Below are positions 32,911 through 44,983 of a DNA stretch of 64,000 nucleotides, piece by piece (the first letter of the stretch is position 1; every line of letters starts with the position of its first letter). The DNA is from Ananas comosus (Eukaryota > Streptophyta > Magnoliopsida > Poales > Bromeliaceae): NCBI RefSeq assembly GCF_001540865.1, contig NC_033627.1:6329184-6393183 (forward strand), read 5' to 3'. The notes under the pieces are model-generated. The model was not told where the DNA came from and made no database searches. It was given only the letters and a program-made list of their open reading frames with translations. A program made the position numbers and the translations under genes.

Positions 32911-33564
32911 TGTCACGCCCCAATTCCCGGCAATTTGGTCGGGTTCGGGTCACGTCAACAGACGCCGAACGGACAGAGCCTCCTCTGTCCACCCAAGGCT
33001 TAAAACATGTATAATAAAGCAATTAAACAATGGGATTAGCACTTATACAAGGCTTGCACGAGGGAAAGCAACAACGGAAGCGAAAGCATTAAGCTAATAC
33101 ATTCAACCATACATAATACTTGATTGCTTTTGCACCAAATAAAAGTAAACTGAACTATTACATTTCTTGCTTTCATTCATAATTCTTTACATTTAGCTAC
33201 TTCACCAAATTACATAATTGTTATCAATCTTTCAACTTTCTAAATCAACAAAAGGAGTTGACACATGTAAACAAAAAGGGAAATGACTACAAAATGTGAA
33301 ATAGTCCCGGTGGCCGCCATCTACGGCGCTAAACCTTTGCCACGGTCCTCCGCCGCCCCGCTCGTGTTAGGACCTGTAGGGTTAGTGGTGTGAGAACTAC
33401 AACGAAGTTTCCAGTGGGTTCGGCATCCGACCTCGCCGACTTACCCACTAGGTCTACCCAGGCATAAGTATTTCAAGGAAAGAAAGTAACCAGTACTAAT
33501 GCATCTAATACTATGCCTGCAGAAGAATGTCAGTGGATATGTGTAAACAACATTCTATAGTATG
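32911..33564 (-). mobile_element. Family-B LTR fragment
   Basis: It starts TGTCACGCCCCAATTCCC and is similar to 33565-34200 (GACGCCGAACGGACAGAGCC, GTGGCCGC-ATCTACGGCGC). It stops after about 650 bp, where a second family-B LTR begins. Either B2 inserted into it or the two are joined by rearrangement. Confidence 0.75.
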
Positions 33565-36022
33565 TGTCACGCCCCAATCCCCGCCTATTTGGTCAGGTTC
33601 GGGTCACGTCAACAGACGCCGAACGGACAGAGCCTCCCCTGTCCGCCCAAGGCCCTAACAACATGTATAAATAAGCAATCAACAAGAGATTTGCATATAT
33701 AATACAAGGCTTGCACAAGGGCAAGCAACAACGGAAGCGAAAGCTCTAAGCTAAATATACAACATACATGATATTTGATTAAATTTAAACCAAATACAAG
33801 TAAATAAAACTATTACATTCCATTCATCCATCATATCTTTTTTTTTTATATTTAGTTATCCACCAAATACATGATTGTTTGTAGCTTGAAGCTCTAAATC
33901 AACAAAGTAAAGATGATACATGTATACCAAAAAGAAAAATGACTACAAAATGTATAAAGTCCTGGGGGCCGCTATCTACGGCGCTATACCCTTGCCTCGG
34001 TCCTCGGCCGCCCTGCTCGTGCTAGGACCTGTAGGGTTAGTGGTGTGAGAACTACAACAAAGTTCCCAGTGGGTTCGGCATTTGACCTCGCCGACTTACC
34101 CACTAGGTCTATCCAGGCATAAGTATTTCAAGGAAGGAAAAGTAACCAGTACTAATGCATCTAATACCATGCCCGCAGAAGGATGTCAGTGGATACATAT
34201 ACTCAATGCAATAATGAAAATGCATGCATTCTCAAATCATAAAAAAGCTATGGCTCTTACCCAATCTTACCGGTTAATCTTGTTAACCCCAATAACTCAC
34301 AACCCAAAATTCCTTAATAATGGGAGACTCGAACCTCCCTAGGGACCGTCATCTGGGGGGACTTTACCACGCCCAGTGGTGACCAACTCCGGAGCGCACC
34401 GCCCGAGGGGGAGCGACCTCCCTCAAGGCAAGACGTATCGTGAGTATCGATCCAATCCTCAACTTGAGGATTCATAGCCACTAATCATAATGCCGGTGTC
34501 ATGATAGGTCTCTACCTATTCATTCTTGCCACTCTCTAGGCTATACTTGTGATGATGCCTTAATTAGTTAAACTATGTTTAACAGTTCATCTCTCAATGC
34601 CAATCTTGTTTCTATGTCAATGTCACCTTTGTTTTCTATTGTCCATGTCCAAACCTCATATTCACACATCTTGAGGGTCCTACCACACATGTCCAGTTTT
34701 GGTTCTATCATTCTCTATGTTCAACTACGTTAGAAGCATATAAATGAAAGCAACCAAGTTTTACATGTATCTACCCTACTATGCATGAATGGTTATATAT
34801 AGATATATGCTCAATAAAAGGAAACAGACATAGAAGGGAATCCAACGATTCCGGCGTGCACCCCCCACCTCTAATGGTCGTGTGGGTGTGGAATATGAAG
34901 ACTCCCGGACGCTACGAACGCCGGCTCCGCGTCCTATAACCAAATTAGTGCCCCAATAGGCCGTTTATACATGAACTATACTTAAATATTTTCGTAACGT
35001 TGAACGGAGTTATCCAACGTGTTTATTTGACCCCCAATTAGGTTTCTACGAGGTCAATTTGTCCCCGAAAAATTCTAGGGCAAAAGCCCTAAATTTGAGC
35101 CCTAACAATGTCATTTTGGGCACTTCTCCTAGATTGATCTTGTTGCTAAGCAAAAGATAGCTTAGAATCACTTAGGAAGCATTCTAATAAGGTTTCCAAG
35201 CTTTTGGAACCAACCCTAGGGCTTCTATGATGAACCCTAATCATCCACCATGAGAGCACTTGAGCTTTCATGGGTTCCATGGAGTTCAAGGCCTTTAGAA
35301 GGTTCCCAAGGCTAAAAACAACCCAAAACTCCAAATCTTAGGGATCAAAACCAAACCCTAGGTTCATTTATACCAAAAACTCACCGTAGCCCAAGCTCCT
35401 CCAAGTCCTTCTTGTAGGAGAGCTTGTAGAACTCACCAAAGCCTCCAAATCCACCTTCTCCTTGCTTCTTCTTCTTCTTCTCCAAGCCCTCGAGCTAGGG
35501 TTCTAGAGAGAGAAAGAGAGAACATGAGAGAGAGGGAGAGAAATGGCTGTGGAAGAGAGGGGTTGGGCCATATGAAGTGTTGTAACATTTGCACTTAGGC
35601 CCCCCAACTTCAAACTTCTGTTTCAACCCAAACTGGGCAATTTTCGCTGTTGGGGACCGGTCTCCCCGACCAGGGATCGGTTCCCGAACGTGGGTTTTCT
35701 AGGACTTAGCCCATTTTCTGGCTTTTTCAGCTGTTGCGCAACGAGGGACCGGTCTCCCGAGGACAGGTCTCACTGCCAGGGACCGGTTGCCTCAGGATTC
35801 CTGGCAGGCTACGCGTACGGGGACCGGTCTCTCCTTCAGGGACCGGTCCCCGAGACCACAAAATCTGGGACTTGGCCAGATTTTGGAATTCCACTCTCCC
35901 AGGTCCCTTTGCACTATAGATAGGCTCCAATGCAATTAGGGCCTATACACACTCGTTCCACTCCACATTCCGCTCGTTTCGACGGAACTCGGCACGATTT
36001 ACGAGAGATGTGGTATGTTACA
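33565..36022 (-). mobile_element. 3' LTR of B2 (2458 bp)
   Basis: It starts TGTCACGCCCCAATCCCC and ends GGTATGTTACA on the plus strand. Next to it, in sense, is the purine tract AAGGGGTGGAGAA (36023-36035). There is no gene in it. The small frames at 35146-35923 are LTR sequence. Confidence 0.88.
35650..35860. repeat. GGGACCGGTC palindrome island in the B2 LTR
   Basis: Sites at about 35656, 35676 (GATCGG variant), 35748, 35780, 35821 and 35841 carry ACCGGT in GGGACCGGTCTCC or GGGACCGGTTGCC context. From the LTR sense start (36022) this is about 165-370 bp in, as in the Del-like family although the LTRs are otherwise divergent. Confidence 0.85.
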
Positions 36023-36086
36023 TTCTCCACCCCTTAATTTAGTTTCGTCAACGAAACTACTAAGGTTAAAATTTAAATTTCGTACC

Positions 36087-39000
36087 TCACTTCAGATCCT
36101 CGAAGAGGTGAGGATAACGCTCCCTCATTTCGCTTTCGAGCTCACACGTGTCTTCCCGGTCATCATGCTCGCATCAATGAATTTTAACATACGGGATTTC
36201 GCGGTTCCGAAGCTTTCGCACCTCCCGATCGACAATATGCGCCGGGAACTCCTCATAAGTCATATCTTCTTGAAGTTCTATCGGTATATACGAGAGAATA
36301 TGATATGGATCGTACACATACTTACGAAGTTGGGATACATGGAATACATCATGTACTCCCGCGAGCTTCGGTGGTAATGCCAACTTGTAGGCCACCGCGC
36401 CAACTCGTTCCAGAATCTCGAAGGGTCCAATATAGCGGGGACTTAGCTTCCCGCGAACACCGAACCGCTTAACGCCTCGCATTGGCGATACTTTTAGAAA
36501 TACGCGGTCTCCTACCGCGAACTCAATATCTTTTCGCCGCTTGTTGGCATAACTTTTGTGTCTCGATTGCGCCGTCGCTAATATTTGTCGGGCAGGGCGA
36601 ACTTTTTCTTCCGCCTCCCGCACCACATCCGGGCCAAGAACTAGCTTCTCACCCACATTGCTCCAGTGTATTGGCGAGCGACATTTCCTTCCATACAGGG
36701 CCTCGAATGGCGCCATGGCAATGCTTTCCTGATAGCTATTGTTGTATGTGAATTCCGCCATCGGTAAGTGATCGTGCCATCCGCCCTTATAATCAAGCAC
36801 ACACGCTCGAAGCATGTCCTCAAGTATCTGAATCGTCCTTTCCGATTGACCGTCACTTTGAGGATGAATGCCGTACTAAAGTCGAGCCGCGTGCCGAACG
36901 CATCTTGTAAGCTCTTCCAAAAATGAGATGTGAACCTAGGGTCCCGATCCGATACAATAGATACCGGAACCCCATGAAGTCTCACCACCTCGTCAATATA
37001 GACTTGGGCTAACTTGTCTCCCGACCAAGTAGTGTGGATCGGCAAAAAGTGTGCCGATTTTGTCAACCGGTCCACAACTACCCAAATCGCGTCATGTCCA
37101 CCCTGTGACCTAGGCAAACCTGTCACAAAGTCCATTGCGATGTTTTCCCATTTTCACACGGGTATAGGTAGACTCTGCAACTTCCGCGCCGGAAATCGAC
37201 GCTCCGCCTTAACCTGTTGGCACGTGAGACATTGCGCCACGAACTCTCCTATATCTTTCTTCATGCCCGGCCACCAATAATGCAATTTCAGGTCTCGATA
37301 CATCTTGGTGCCGCCCGGGTGAATGCTATAGGGGGATTGGTGTGCTTCTTGCATAATCGCCCTCCAAAGATCATCGTCCTTGGGCACGCACCAATGATCC
37401 CGATATCGTAGTGTGCCGTCGGTTCCAATGCCAAAATCATCGGCACTACCGCTCTCAACTTTGCCCCGCACCTTTTGGAGAAATTCATCAGACGCTTGCA
37501 ACTCTTTAATTTTCTCCAACCAGGTTGGTTGCACAACTAAGGTGGCAAGTGTTGCCGGCACTCCTGGCGCCACAACTTCTAGACCAAACCGCTGCATCTC
37601 CTTTTGCAAAGCCGGTTGAGGTGTAATTTCCGTCGCCAAATTTTCCACCGACTTCCTACTTAAAGCATCGGCCATGACGTTCGCTTTCCCAAGGTGGTAG
37701 AGAATCGTGACATCACTTTGAGCAACTCTAACCACCGCCGTTATCGCAAGTTTAGCTCCTTTTGGGTGAACAAGTATTTGAGACTTTTATGATTAGTGTA
37801 GATCTCACAATGTTCCCCATACAAGTAATGCCTCCACAATTTTAGCGCGAAAACAACTGCCGCTAGCTCAAGATCGTGAGTCGGGTAGTTCTTTTCATAA
37901 CTCTTCAACTGGCGCGAAGCATAAGCTATGACTCTGCCATTTTGCATTAAGACACACCCGAGACCGATATATGAAGCATCACTGTATACGACATAACTCT
38001 CTCCCGGCGTCGGCAACGCAAGCACCGGAGTAGATGTCAGTCTATTCTTTAGCTCCTCAAAGCTCTGCTCACACTCGGGGCTCCACAGAAACTTCACCCT
38101 TTTGTGCGTAAGGCGCGTTAGTGGAGTTGTTATCCCGGCAAACCCCTCCACGAACATGGTAATAGCCCGCAAGTCCAAGAAAGCTACGGATTTTCGCTAC
38201 ACTTGTCGGGCGAGGCCAATCTTTAATCGCCTCAACTTTCTTTGGGTCTACCGAGATGCCATCTCCAGATACAACGTGACCCAAGAAGGTAACCTCCGAA
38301 AGCCAAAACTCACATTTCTTTAGTTTTGCGTAAAGCTTTTCCTTCCGGAGTATCTCCAACACGAGTCTTAGATGCTCCTCGTGTTTTTCTTCGGTCTGAG
38401 AATATACCAATACGTCATCAATAAAAACCACGACGCACCGGTCCAATAGCGGACGGAAGATTCGATTCATTAGGTCCATAAATGCCACCGGGGCATTAGT
38501 GAGCCCGAATGGCATGACTGTAAACTCATAATGGCCATACCGCGTACGGTACGCCGTCTTGTGCACGTCCTTGGGCCGTATCTTCAACTGATGATACCCC
38601 GACTGCAAATCAATCTTTGAATATACCCTTGACCCTTGCAACTAGTCAAATAAGTCATCAATTCTCGGCAACGGGTATTTGTTCTTGATCGTCACTCTAT
38701 TCAACTCGCGATAGTCAACGCAGAGTCGGAGTGTTCCGTCTTTCTTCTTTACAAATAGCACCGGAGCTCCCCACGGGGACACGCTCGGCCGCACGAAACC
38801 TTTATCGAGCAAATCTTGCAACTGGGCCTTCAACTCCTTTAGCTCCACCGGTGCCATTCTATACGGAGCCTTCGAAATTGGCGCCGCCCCGGGGATCAAG
38901 TCAATGACAAACTCGACTTCCCGATCCGGGGGCAGTCCCGATAACTCTGCCAGAAATACATCCGGATACTCACGCACAACCCGAATACTCTCCAATTCCG

Positions 39001-39571
39001 GGTACTCCTTTCGAGGGTCTACGATGGTCGCCAAATAAGCCTTGCAACCACCTTTAATCATCCTCTTCGCCCTCACCGTCGATATAGTTGCTGCGAAGCG
39101 TTTGCCTTTGCACGCCCGATACACAAACCCCTCTTGGTTAGGCTTACGGAACGTGATCACCCTTCTTTCGCAATCTATAACCGCGTAATACTTGGAGAGC
39201 CAATTGATCCCCAAGATCACCTCGAAGCCCCACATTTCTTTCAACACTAGAAGGTTGATTGGTATAATCCAATCACCTATCTGCACTGGGCAGTCCAAGC
39301 ACTCATCGTGAACATCGAATGAGTGCTCGGGAGTATTCACCGACCAATACTCCTCGCTATGACTGATCTCTATGTTATGAGCTTGTGCAAATGATGCTAA
39401 TATGAATGAATGAGATGCACCCGTATCGAATATGGCTCTAGCTCTAGTGCCTCTGATAAGAATAATACCTGCCACGACGTCGTCGGGAACAATAATTGGT
39501 GGCTCCTCCACCTGAGTGGCAAATACTCGCCCACTAGGTGCTCGAGAGGCCTCCGGCTGACGAGGCGCCAA
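36087..39571 (-). pseudogene. pol of B2 (PR, RT, RNase H, IN, chromodomain-like tail), broken
   Basis: Protease has [11 protein letters not shown] (about 39430) with the DTG intact. RT starts near 38890, and FIDDVLVYS lies at about 38430. A TAG at 38639-38641 follows RIDDLFD. RNase H has [13 protein letters not shown] (about 37970). The integrase zinc finger is CLTCQQVKAE (about 37220), and the core has VVDRLTKSAH (about 37070) and SDRDPRFTSHF (about 36950). A frame break lies at about 36860, where STAF loses the HPQSDGQ reading. A TGA near 36174 interrupts the tail after IPYVKIH, which then continues as CELESEMRERYPHLF to the true stop at 36087. Confidence 0.88.
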
Positions 39572-40793
39572 CGATCGTCCAGTAGATGTTACGGGTGGCA
39601 GTCCCGCCAGCTGTGCTGACTGTACTGAACTGAAGCTGATGACGGGGCTGGGATGCGCCGCCCGGGCACTCTCGGCTCATGTGCCCCGGTTGGCTATATC
39701 GGTAACACCGCCCCTCCCGCTGTGGGCAAGTGGTGGCTCTATGTTCTCCGCCGCATATCACGCACGGGTAGGTAGTCTGGCTCTGTGTCTGAGTCCTACC
39801 TCCCCGCCACTGTGATCGCTGAGGTCACGGGGGTCGCTTAGAACTCGATTGCCCCGCAGATCCACCAGTCGGTCGCTTCTTGGACTTATCTCTCTTCCTG
39901 TCCCTCTCAAAAGTCTCGCACTCATCACGGGCAATGGCATTCCCGCGCTCCACCCAAAGTGCGCGATCAAGCACTTCCTCGTAGGTCTTTAACCGGAAGG
40001 CATGTATGACCTTGAAAATCTCGGGTCGCAACCCGCGCTCGAATATCTCCGCTCGGTCCCTATCACCGTGAACCAAGCCCGGCACGTAGTTAATCATATG
40101 CGTGAATTCTCTTTCGTACTACCGCACCGATCGGCTTTCTTGCCTCAGTTTCTGAAAATCCTCCTTGATTTTCCTTTTGTCGCTCTGGGGAAAATACTCC
40201 ATAAGTAGCATCTCCCGAAACGCTTCCCAAGTAATAGGAGCGTGCTCCAACGAATGATTTTTCTTTGTCTGGGTCCACCATAATCGAGCCGACCCATCAA
40301 AACAATGAGCCGCAAGGTGAACTTTATCCTTCTCGAGGGTATAGATATCCTCGAACAAGACCTACATAGCGGCTAGCCAACTCTCCGTCATCCACGGATC
40401 CTTCATATCACCGTTGAAGGTCGGAGGGTTGAATCTCTTGAATGCCGTCACCGCCGCCAACGTGCGCTCCTGCTCGGCCTCAAGTACATGGGGAATAGGA
40501 GCCGATGAACCCAATGCCGTCGGAGGAACAATCGTCATCGGTGTTACCGCCACCGCAGGAGGTGGTGCTACATGAGCAGCCGATGGGGGTGGATCCCTCG
40601 GCACTGATGCCGCCGCTGCCTGTTGCGCCATCATCTCGTGGAGCTGTCCAATCTGCTCCCCTTATTGTCGCATAGCCTCGGCCAAAGCTGCTATCTAGGC
40701 TCGCAACTCGCGCACTTCGTCCGACCCCGACTGCCCGGGCTCCTCCCGAGGCTCCGCCGGTGTGGACCTCGTAACTCTCCTTGGTGGTGCCAT
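39534..40793 (-). pseudogene. gag of B2, with stops
   Basis: The start is taken at 40793 (MAPPRRVTRSTPAEPRE). Two TAG/TAA-type stops fall in the first 60 codons (SDEVRELRA*, EAMRQ*). The gag core reads FNGDMKDPWMTESWLAAM, a stop, then LFEDIYTLEKDKVHLAAHCFDGSARLWW (about 40340-40270). A frameshift near 40090-40110 precedes RAEIFERGLRPEIFKVIHAF. The CCHC knuckle region ([14 protein letters not shown], about 39700) has Y where the second Cys of the knuckle normally lies. Confidence 0.82.
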
Positions 40794-41117
40794 CGCGTCC
40801 TGAAACGCAATGCACACACACATTAGTACTCGAAACTCGTGACTCTTACACGTTCCAAATAACTACCCAATTAAGCGAAAGCAACAAGCATAATCGTTTC
40901 CACTCCTGGTGTCATGTGGTCGGCCGCCCCACAAGGTCCCTTAAGTAGACAACAATTAAGCCTTCTAGTCCATCTCTACTTCCTTCTAGAGAAGTGTTAC
41001 CGTTAACCCAATCATTCGCTTTCGCATAAACCAAGTCCACGTTAAATGTTTTCCTAAGTCCCTATGGTCTCCAACCTATGGTTTCTAGGTCATTCCTAGA
41101 CTTTTGCTTTCCACTTC

Positions 41118-41130
41118 GCTCTGATACCAT
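41118..41130 (-). other. PBS of B2
   Basis: The minus strand reads TGGTATCAGAGC seven bases inside the 5' LTR, again initiator Met type. Confidence 0.87.
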
Positions 41131-41136
41131 TATATC

Positions 41137-41954
41137 TGTCACGCCCCAATCCCCGCCTATTTGGTCGAGTTCGGGTCACGTCAACAGACGCCGAACGGAC
41201 AGAGCCTCCCCTGTCCGTCCAAGGCCCTAATAACATGTATAAATAAGCAATCAACAAGAGATTTGCATATATAATACAAGGCTTGCACGAGGGCAAGCAA
41301 CAACGGAAGCGAAAGCTCTAAGCTAAATATACAACATACATGATATTTGATTAAATTTAAATCAAATACAAGTAAATAAAACTATTACATTCCATTCATC
41401 CATCATATCCTTTTTTTTTACATTTAGTCATCCACCAAAAACATGATTGTTTGTAGCTTGAAGCTCTAAATCAACAAAGTAAAGTTGATACATGTATACC
41501 AAAAAGAAAAATGACTACAAAATGTATAAAGTCCTGGTGGCCTCTATCTACGGCGCTATACCCTTGCCTCGGTCCTCCGCCGCCCCGCTCGTGCTAGGAC
41601 CGGTAGGGTTAGTGGTGTGAGAACTACAATAAAGTTTCAAGTAGGTTCGGCATCCGACCTCGCCGACTTACCCACTAGGTCTATCCAGGCATAAGTATTT
41701 CAAGGAAGGAAAAGTAACCAGTACTAATGCATCTAATACCATGCCTGCAGAAGGATGTCAGTGGATACATATACTCAATGCAATAATGAAAATGCATGCA
41801 TGCACAAATTATAAATAAGCTCTGGCTCTTACCGAATCTTACTGGTTAACCTTGTTAACTCCAATAACTCACAACCCAAAATCCCTTAATAACGGGGGAC
41901 TCGAACCTCCCTAGGGACCGTCATCTGGGGGGACTTTACCACGCCCAGTGGTGA
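41137..41954 (-). mobile_element. 5' LTR of B2, first 0.8 kb only
   Basis: It starts TGTCACGCCCCAATCCCC and is nearly identical to 33565-34390. It ends after CACGCCCAGTGGTG, where the other LTR continues ACCAACTCCGG. Confidence 0.88.
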
Positions 41955-42594
41955 AAGCATCAAGATGGCACCGTTCGAGGCACTCTATGGACGGAAGTGT
42001 AGATCGCCACTTCATTGGAGTGAAGTTGGCGAAAGATTGGCTTTAGGCCCTGATGTGCTGCGGGAAGCTGAGGACAAAGTTCGCATTGCTCGGGAGCGAC
42101 TTTTGGTAGCGCAGAGCAGGCAGAGGAGCTATGCTGATAGACGGTGGTGAGACTTGGAGTTCCAAGTTGGAGTCCATGTTTTCTTAAGGGTCTCGCCGAC
42201 TAGAGGGATAAAGAGATTTGGGATTCGGGGGAAGTTGAGTCCCCGTTTCATTGGACCGTATGAGGTTTTGGAGCGTGTAGGCCCGGTAGCGTATAGACTT
42301 GCTCTACCGCCGAACCTATCGGGCGTGCACAACGTCTTTCACGTATCGGTCCTTCGGAGGTACATTCATGATCCAGCTCATGTTTTGGAAGCTGTACCAG
42401 TGGAGCTGTGCGAGGATTTGAGCTTCGAGGAGCAACCAGTGAAGATTTTGGCTCGCGAGGGGAAGAAGCTGCGGAATCGGGATATTCCGTATGTGAAGGT
42501 CCTTTGGAGCAACCACGGGGAGCGGGAGGCCACGTGGGAGCTAGAGAGCGCGCTGCAGGAGCGCTATCCCTATCTTTTTCAGATGGAGGCTTGA
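41955..42594 (+). pseudogene. Integrase C-terminal part and chromodomain of a Del-like pol
   Basis: It begins abruptly within ASIKMAPFEALYGRKCRSPLHW and continues to the natural end YLFQMEA. A TGA at 42148 replaces one codon (RRW*DLEF). The chromodomain-like tail YVKVLWSNHGEREATWELE is intact. All upstream parts are missing, because the sequence is joined to the B2 LTR at 41955. Confidence 0.9.
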
Positions 42595-42649
42595 GGTACT
42601 TTGCCTTTTTCGAGTTTCGCGGACGAAACTCCTTTTTAGGAGGGGTGAA

Positions 42650-43220
42650 TGTAACGCACTGGACCTTGCAAATTGCTGGGTTCGAGTGATTAATTGTGTT
42701 TTGAGCTTTTCCAGACTTTCTGGTGGGTTGTTACAGTGTTCCGACCTATGGTTCAAGCCCCGAGAATTGTGGTTTAAAACCTTGCATCAAAATCCAAAAA
42801 GTTGGATTTTTGGTCAGCTCTCGGGTAGCCTTCTGCACCGGCGGAGGCACGGGATCGCGGCAAGGGGATTGCATAGCTAGCTAGCGAGGAGCGGTTCTTG
42901 CCTAGGTGGTTTGCTCTTTCTTTTTGTAGTTGAGAAAGAGTGAGAGATTTTGTATCCATGTATAGAGACCACCTATGTATCTACCTTTGGCATTTGTATT
43001 TGAGATTTCTTTTGTATTACTTTATGCTCTTATTAGTGGATTCCAGCTTTATGCTCCCTTCTTTATTGTAGAACTTAGTATTATATCATGCTCTGATACT
43101 CCTAGTTGTCTTGTATTACCCCTTTATTTATTGTTGTTTTTAGACGCCTTATATGTTTTAAACGTATGGCGGGTCTGGGCACGCGCCGGGCGGGCTTCCG
43201 CTGGGTCTCGGGGCGTGACA
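42650..43220 (+). mobile_element. Del-like 3' LTR with a large internal deletion (571 bp left)
   Basis: The LTR starts TGTAACGCACTGGACC after the PPT TTTTTAGGAGGGGTGAA and ends CTCGGGGCGTGACA. Near 42830 the sequence jumps from the start of the palindrome island (CTCTCGGGTAGCCT) to the distal part (GCACCGGCGGAGGCACGGG), removing about 1.9 kb. The following 5-mer TGCTG may be the target duplication, but its partner is not seen. Confidence 0.87.
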
Positions 43221-43596
43221 TGCTGCTGCTGCTGGATTTGGCAGGTAGTTAAACAAACAGTACTCGCAAACCTGAATTTACTACACGAGACACAGAATTA
43301 TCTATAGGTGAACTGTAACCCCCTACCTTACCTTCTATCGAGCATTGTTTTGACAATTAATGTGATCAATTTGAAATGGTAAGTAGGAAGCATTTCTGAT
43401 GAAAAGAATGTGAAAATTTACAAAAAATGTTCCTAAATAGAACATAAACATTGTGCTTTCCATATTAGACGTTTGACATATCAATAGTTTCTGTAAAGCT
43501 GTGATATCATTGAAAGTGGAAACAAACTTTCAGTCATGGTTGTTGGCTTCATTTACCTTGATGGCTCTCATGTATTTGATTGGCAGAATAGTTGGC
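43221..43596. other. Non-repetitive DNA, no gene recognised
   Basis: Intron-like AT-rich sequence right of the LTR. It continues after the solo LTR at 43990. Coding is not convincing in either direction. Confidence 0.5.
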
Positions 43597-43989
43597 TGTT
43601 ACGATCACTCTCAGATCCTAGTCCGGTAACAGATTTACAGTCTTTTTCTTATTGGATTAGGATTATTTGTGCATAAGTTTAAAAATATATTTTATTTGAG
43701 ATATCTACTAGATTAGGAATATCTTTTGATTTATTTTATTCTTATTTAGCTTTTTTTATCAGATTAAGATTATTATAGTAATATTAGGCCTATAAATAGG
43801 CGGCTTTTTTCTTTTGTAATGAATGGTCAATTTTATTAAAAAAGAAGTGAGTTCTTTTTAATGGTTTCTAGCTTATAATAAGTTCGAAGAGGATGTCCCT
43901 CTTTTCCTTGGGGTAGAAAGGCACCCAATAGAGATGTTAAATCTATCTATCGGTATCAAATCTATAGTTAGGAGCGGGAGATCCTAACA
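43597..43989 (+). mobile_element. Small solo copia-type LTR (393 bp), TSD TTGGC
   Basis: The ends are TGTTACGATC and GATCCTAACA, forming a short inverted repeat. TTGGC occurs on both sides (43592-43596 and 43990-43994). The TATA-like CCTATAAATAGGCGGC at about 43789 and the TTTTGTAATGAATGG region agree with an LTR promoter and polyadenylation region. Confidence 0.87.
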
Positions 43990-44574
43990 TTGGCACTTCT
44001 ACTAAAAATCGTATCCTAAGACTGCCAGTGAACTTCAGTATTTTAATTGAAAGCGTTTCTTATGGGTTAAATTGATGTTTTGAGATTCTTTGTATTTTGA
44101 CTTGAATTATTTTATTGTTAGTGATTGAAAAGTTTTATCCCTTTTGAAATGAAGATCTTTGAGCATATCGTTAAGAACTAATCAAAGTTATGTGCATGAA
44201 GCTATAAATAAAAGTTTATTGGCAGAGAATCACATTGTGTTACTAGTAACCCAAAATATAAGCAAGCAGAAGCTACTAGAGAGATATTTCTGAACTAACA
44301 TGGCATTTTCTTGATTTTCTTTGAGATCTTGGTGATTCCCACCTACAGTAGAAGTCCACGCTAGCGGACTCAGGTTTGTGTTTTTTACTATTTTTTTTAG
44401 GACACACTTAGTTCTCGTAGTTCTTTTGCTTGTAGATTTATATTTGTTTGTGGTATTCCCTTTTTTTTTTCTTTTTGGGTCATTCTCTTCAATAATTCCA
44501 AAGGGTCATAAAGGTAAATTAAAACAATACCAAGTACAATGTACAAAACTATGAGGTATGAGGTACAACTTTAC
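43990..44574. other. Intergenic or intron-like DNA
   Basis: AT-rich, no ORF or repeat recognised. A run of T lies near 44460. Confidence 0.5.
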
Positions 44575-44983
44575 CTGCTTAGAAGAGACCTCATACTCAT
44601 CTTGCCAACCTTTGCTGGCTTTCTCGATTGAGGACACCTTTCGATACTTAGTCATGAGCTCAGCTAAAGGCATCTCTCTGGAATAGAGCATAAGAAATAA
44701 TGATAATTGAAACTGAAATTTATTGATAAGTTAAGCATATTAACCAAATTAAGTACCTTACTGCTTCTCCAATCGCAGGGCGAATTATTTTAAAGACCCC
44801 AGCAGCTGAACTGTTGAAACAGGCAAGGAGGAAGTACAATATTAGTATAGGTCCACATTCAGTATTAAAGAGCAAGAAAATGATGGGGTAAAAGAAAAAC
44901 ACCTGGTTTCTTTGAATTTAGCACGAAGATTGTCCAAATAATAGTGCAAACAAGGTGGCAATCTCGTAATACTGATGCTTGAA
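44575..44983 (-). pseudogene. Three exons of an unrecognised plant gene
   Basis: Three minus-strand segments are in matching phase with good splice sites: 44983-44903 (acceptor GGAG, donor CAG/GTGTTT), 44810-44757 (acceptor CAACAG, donor AAG/GTACTT) and 44677-44575 (acceptor TTCCAG, donor CAG/GTAAAG). The product fragment runs SISITRLPPCLHYYLDN...KFKET, SSAAGVFKIIRPAIGEAV, REMPLAELMTKYRKVSS...WQDEYEVSSKQ. I cannot assign the family. There are no stops. No beginning or end of the gene was found. It lies downstream of the CTNNBL1 pieces on the same strand, where that gene's last exon should be. Confidence 0.55.

Larger units (their letters stand above)
33565..41954 (-). mobile_element. Family-B Ty3/gypsy chromovirus (B2), nearly complete
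   Basis: The plus-coordinate order is 3' LTR (33565-36022), PPT, pol, gag, PBS, then 0.8 kb of the 5' LTR (41137-41954). The internal region keeps all domains but with stops and frame breaks. The right end is lost at 41955, where it is fused to a plus-strand fragment of the Del-like family, so no TSD can be tested. Confidence 0.88.

Noticed and set aside
32911..33564. Family-B LTR at 32911 as the 5' partner of the LTR at 33565
   Set aside because: Both are in the same orientation without internal sequence between, and the first is truncated. A nested insertion or rearrangement is more likely.
41965..42150. Independent short gene
   Set aside because: It is the start of a truncated integrase fragment, interrupted by a TGA at 42148.
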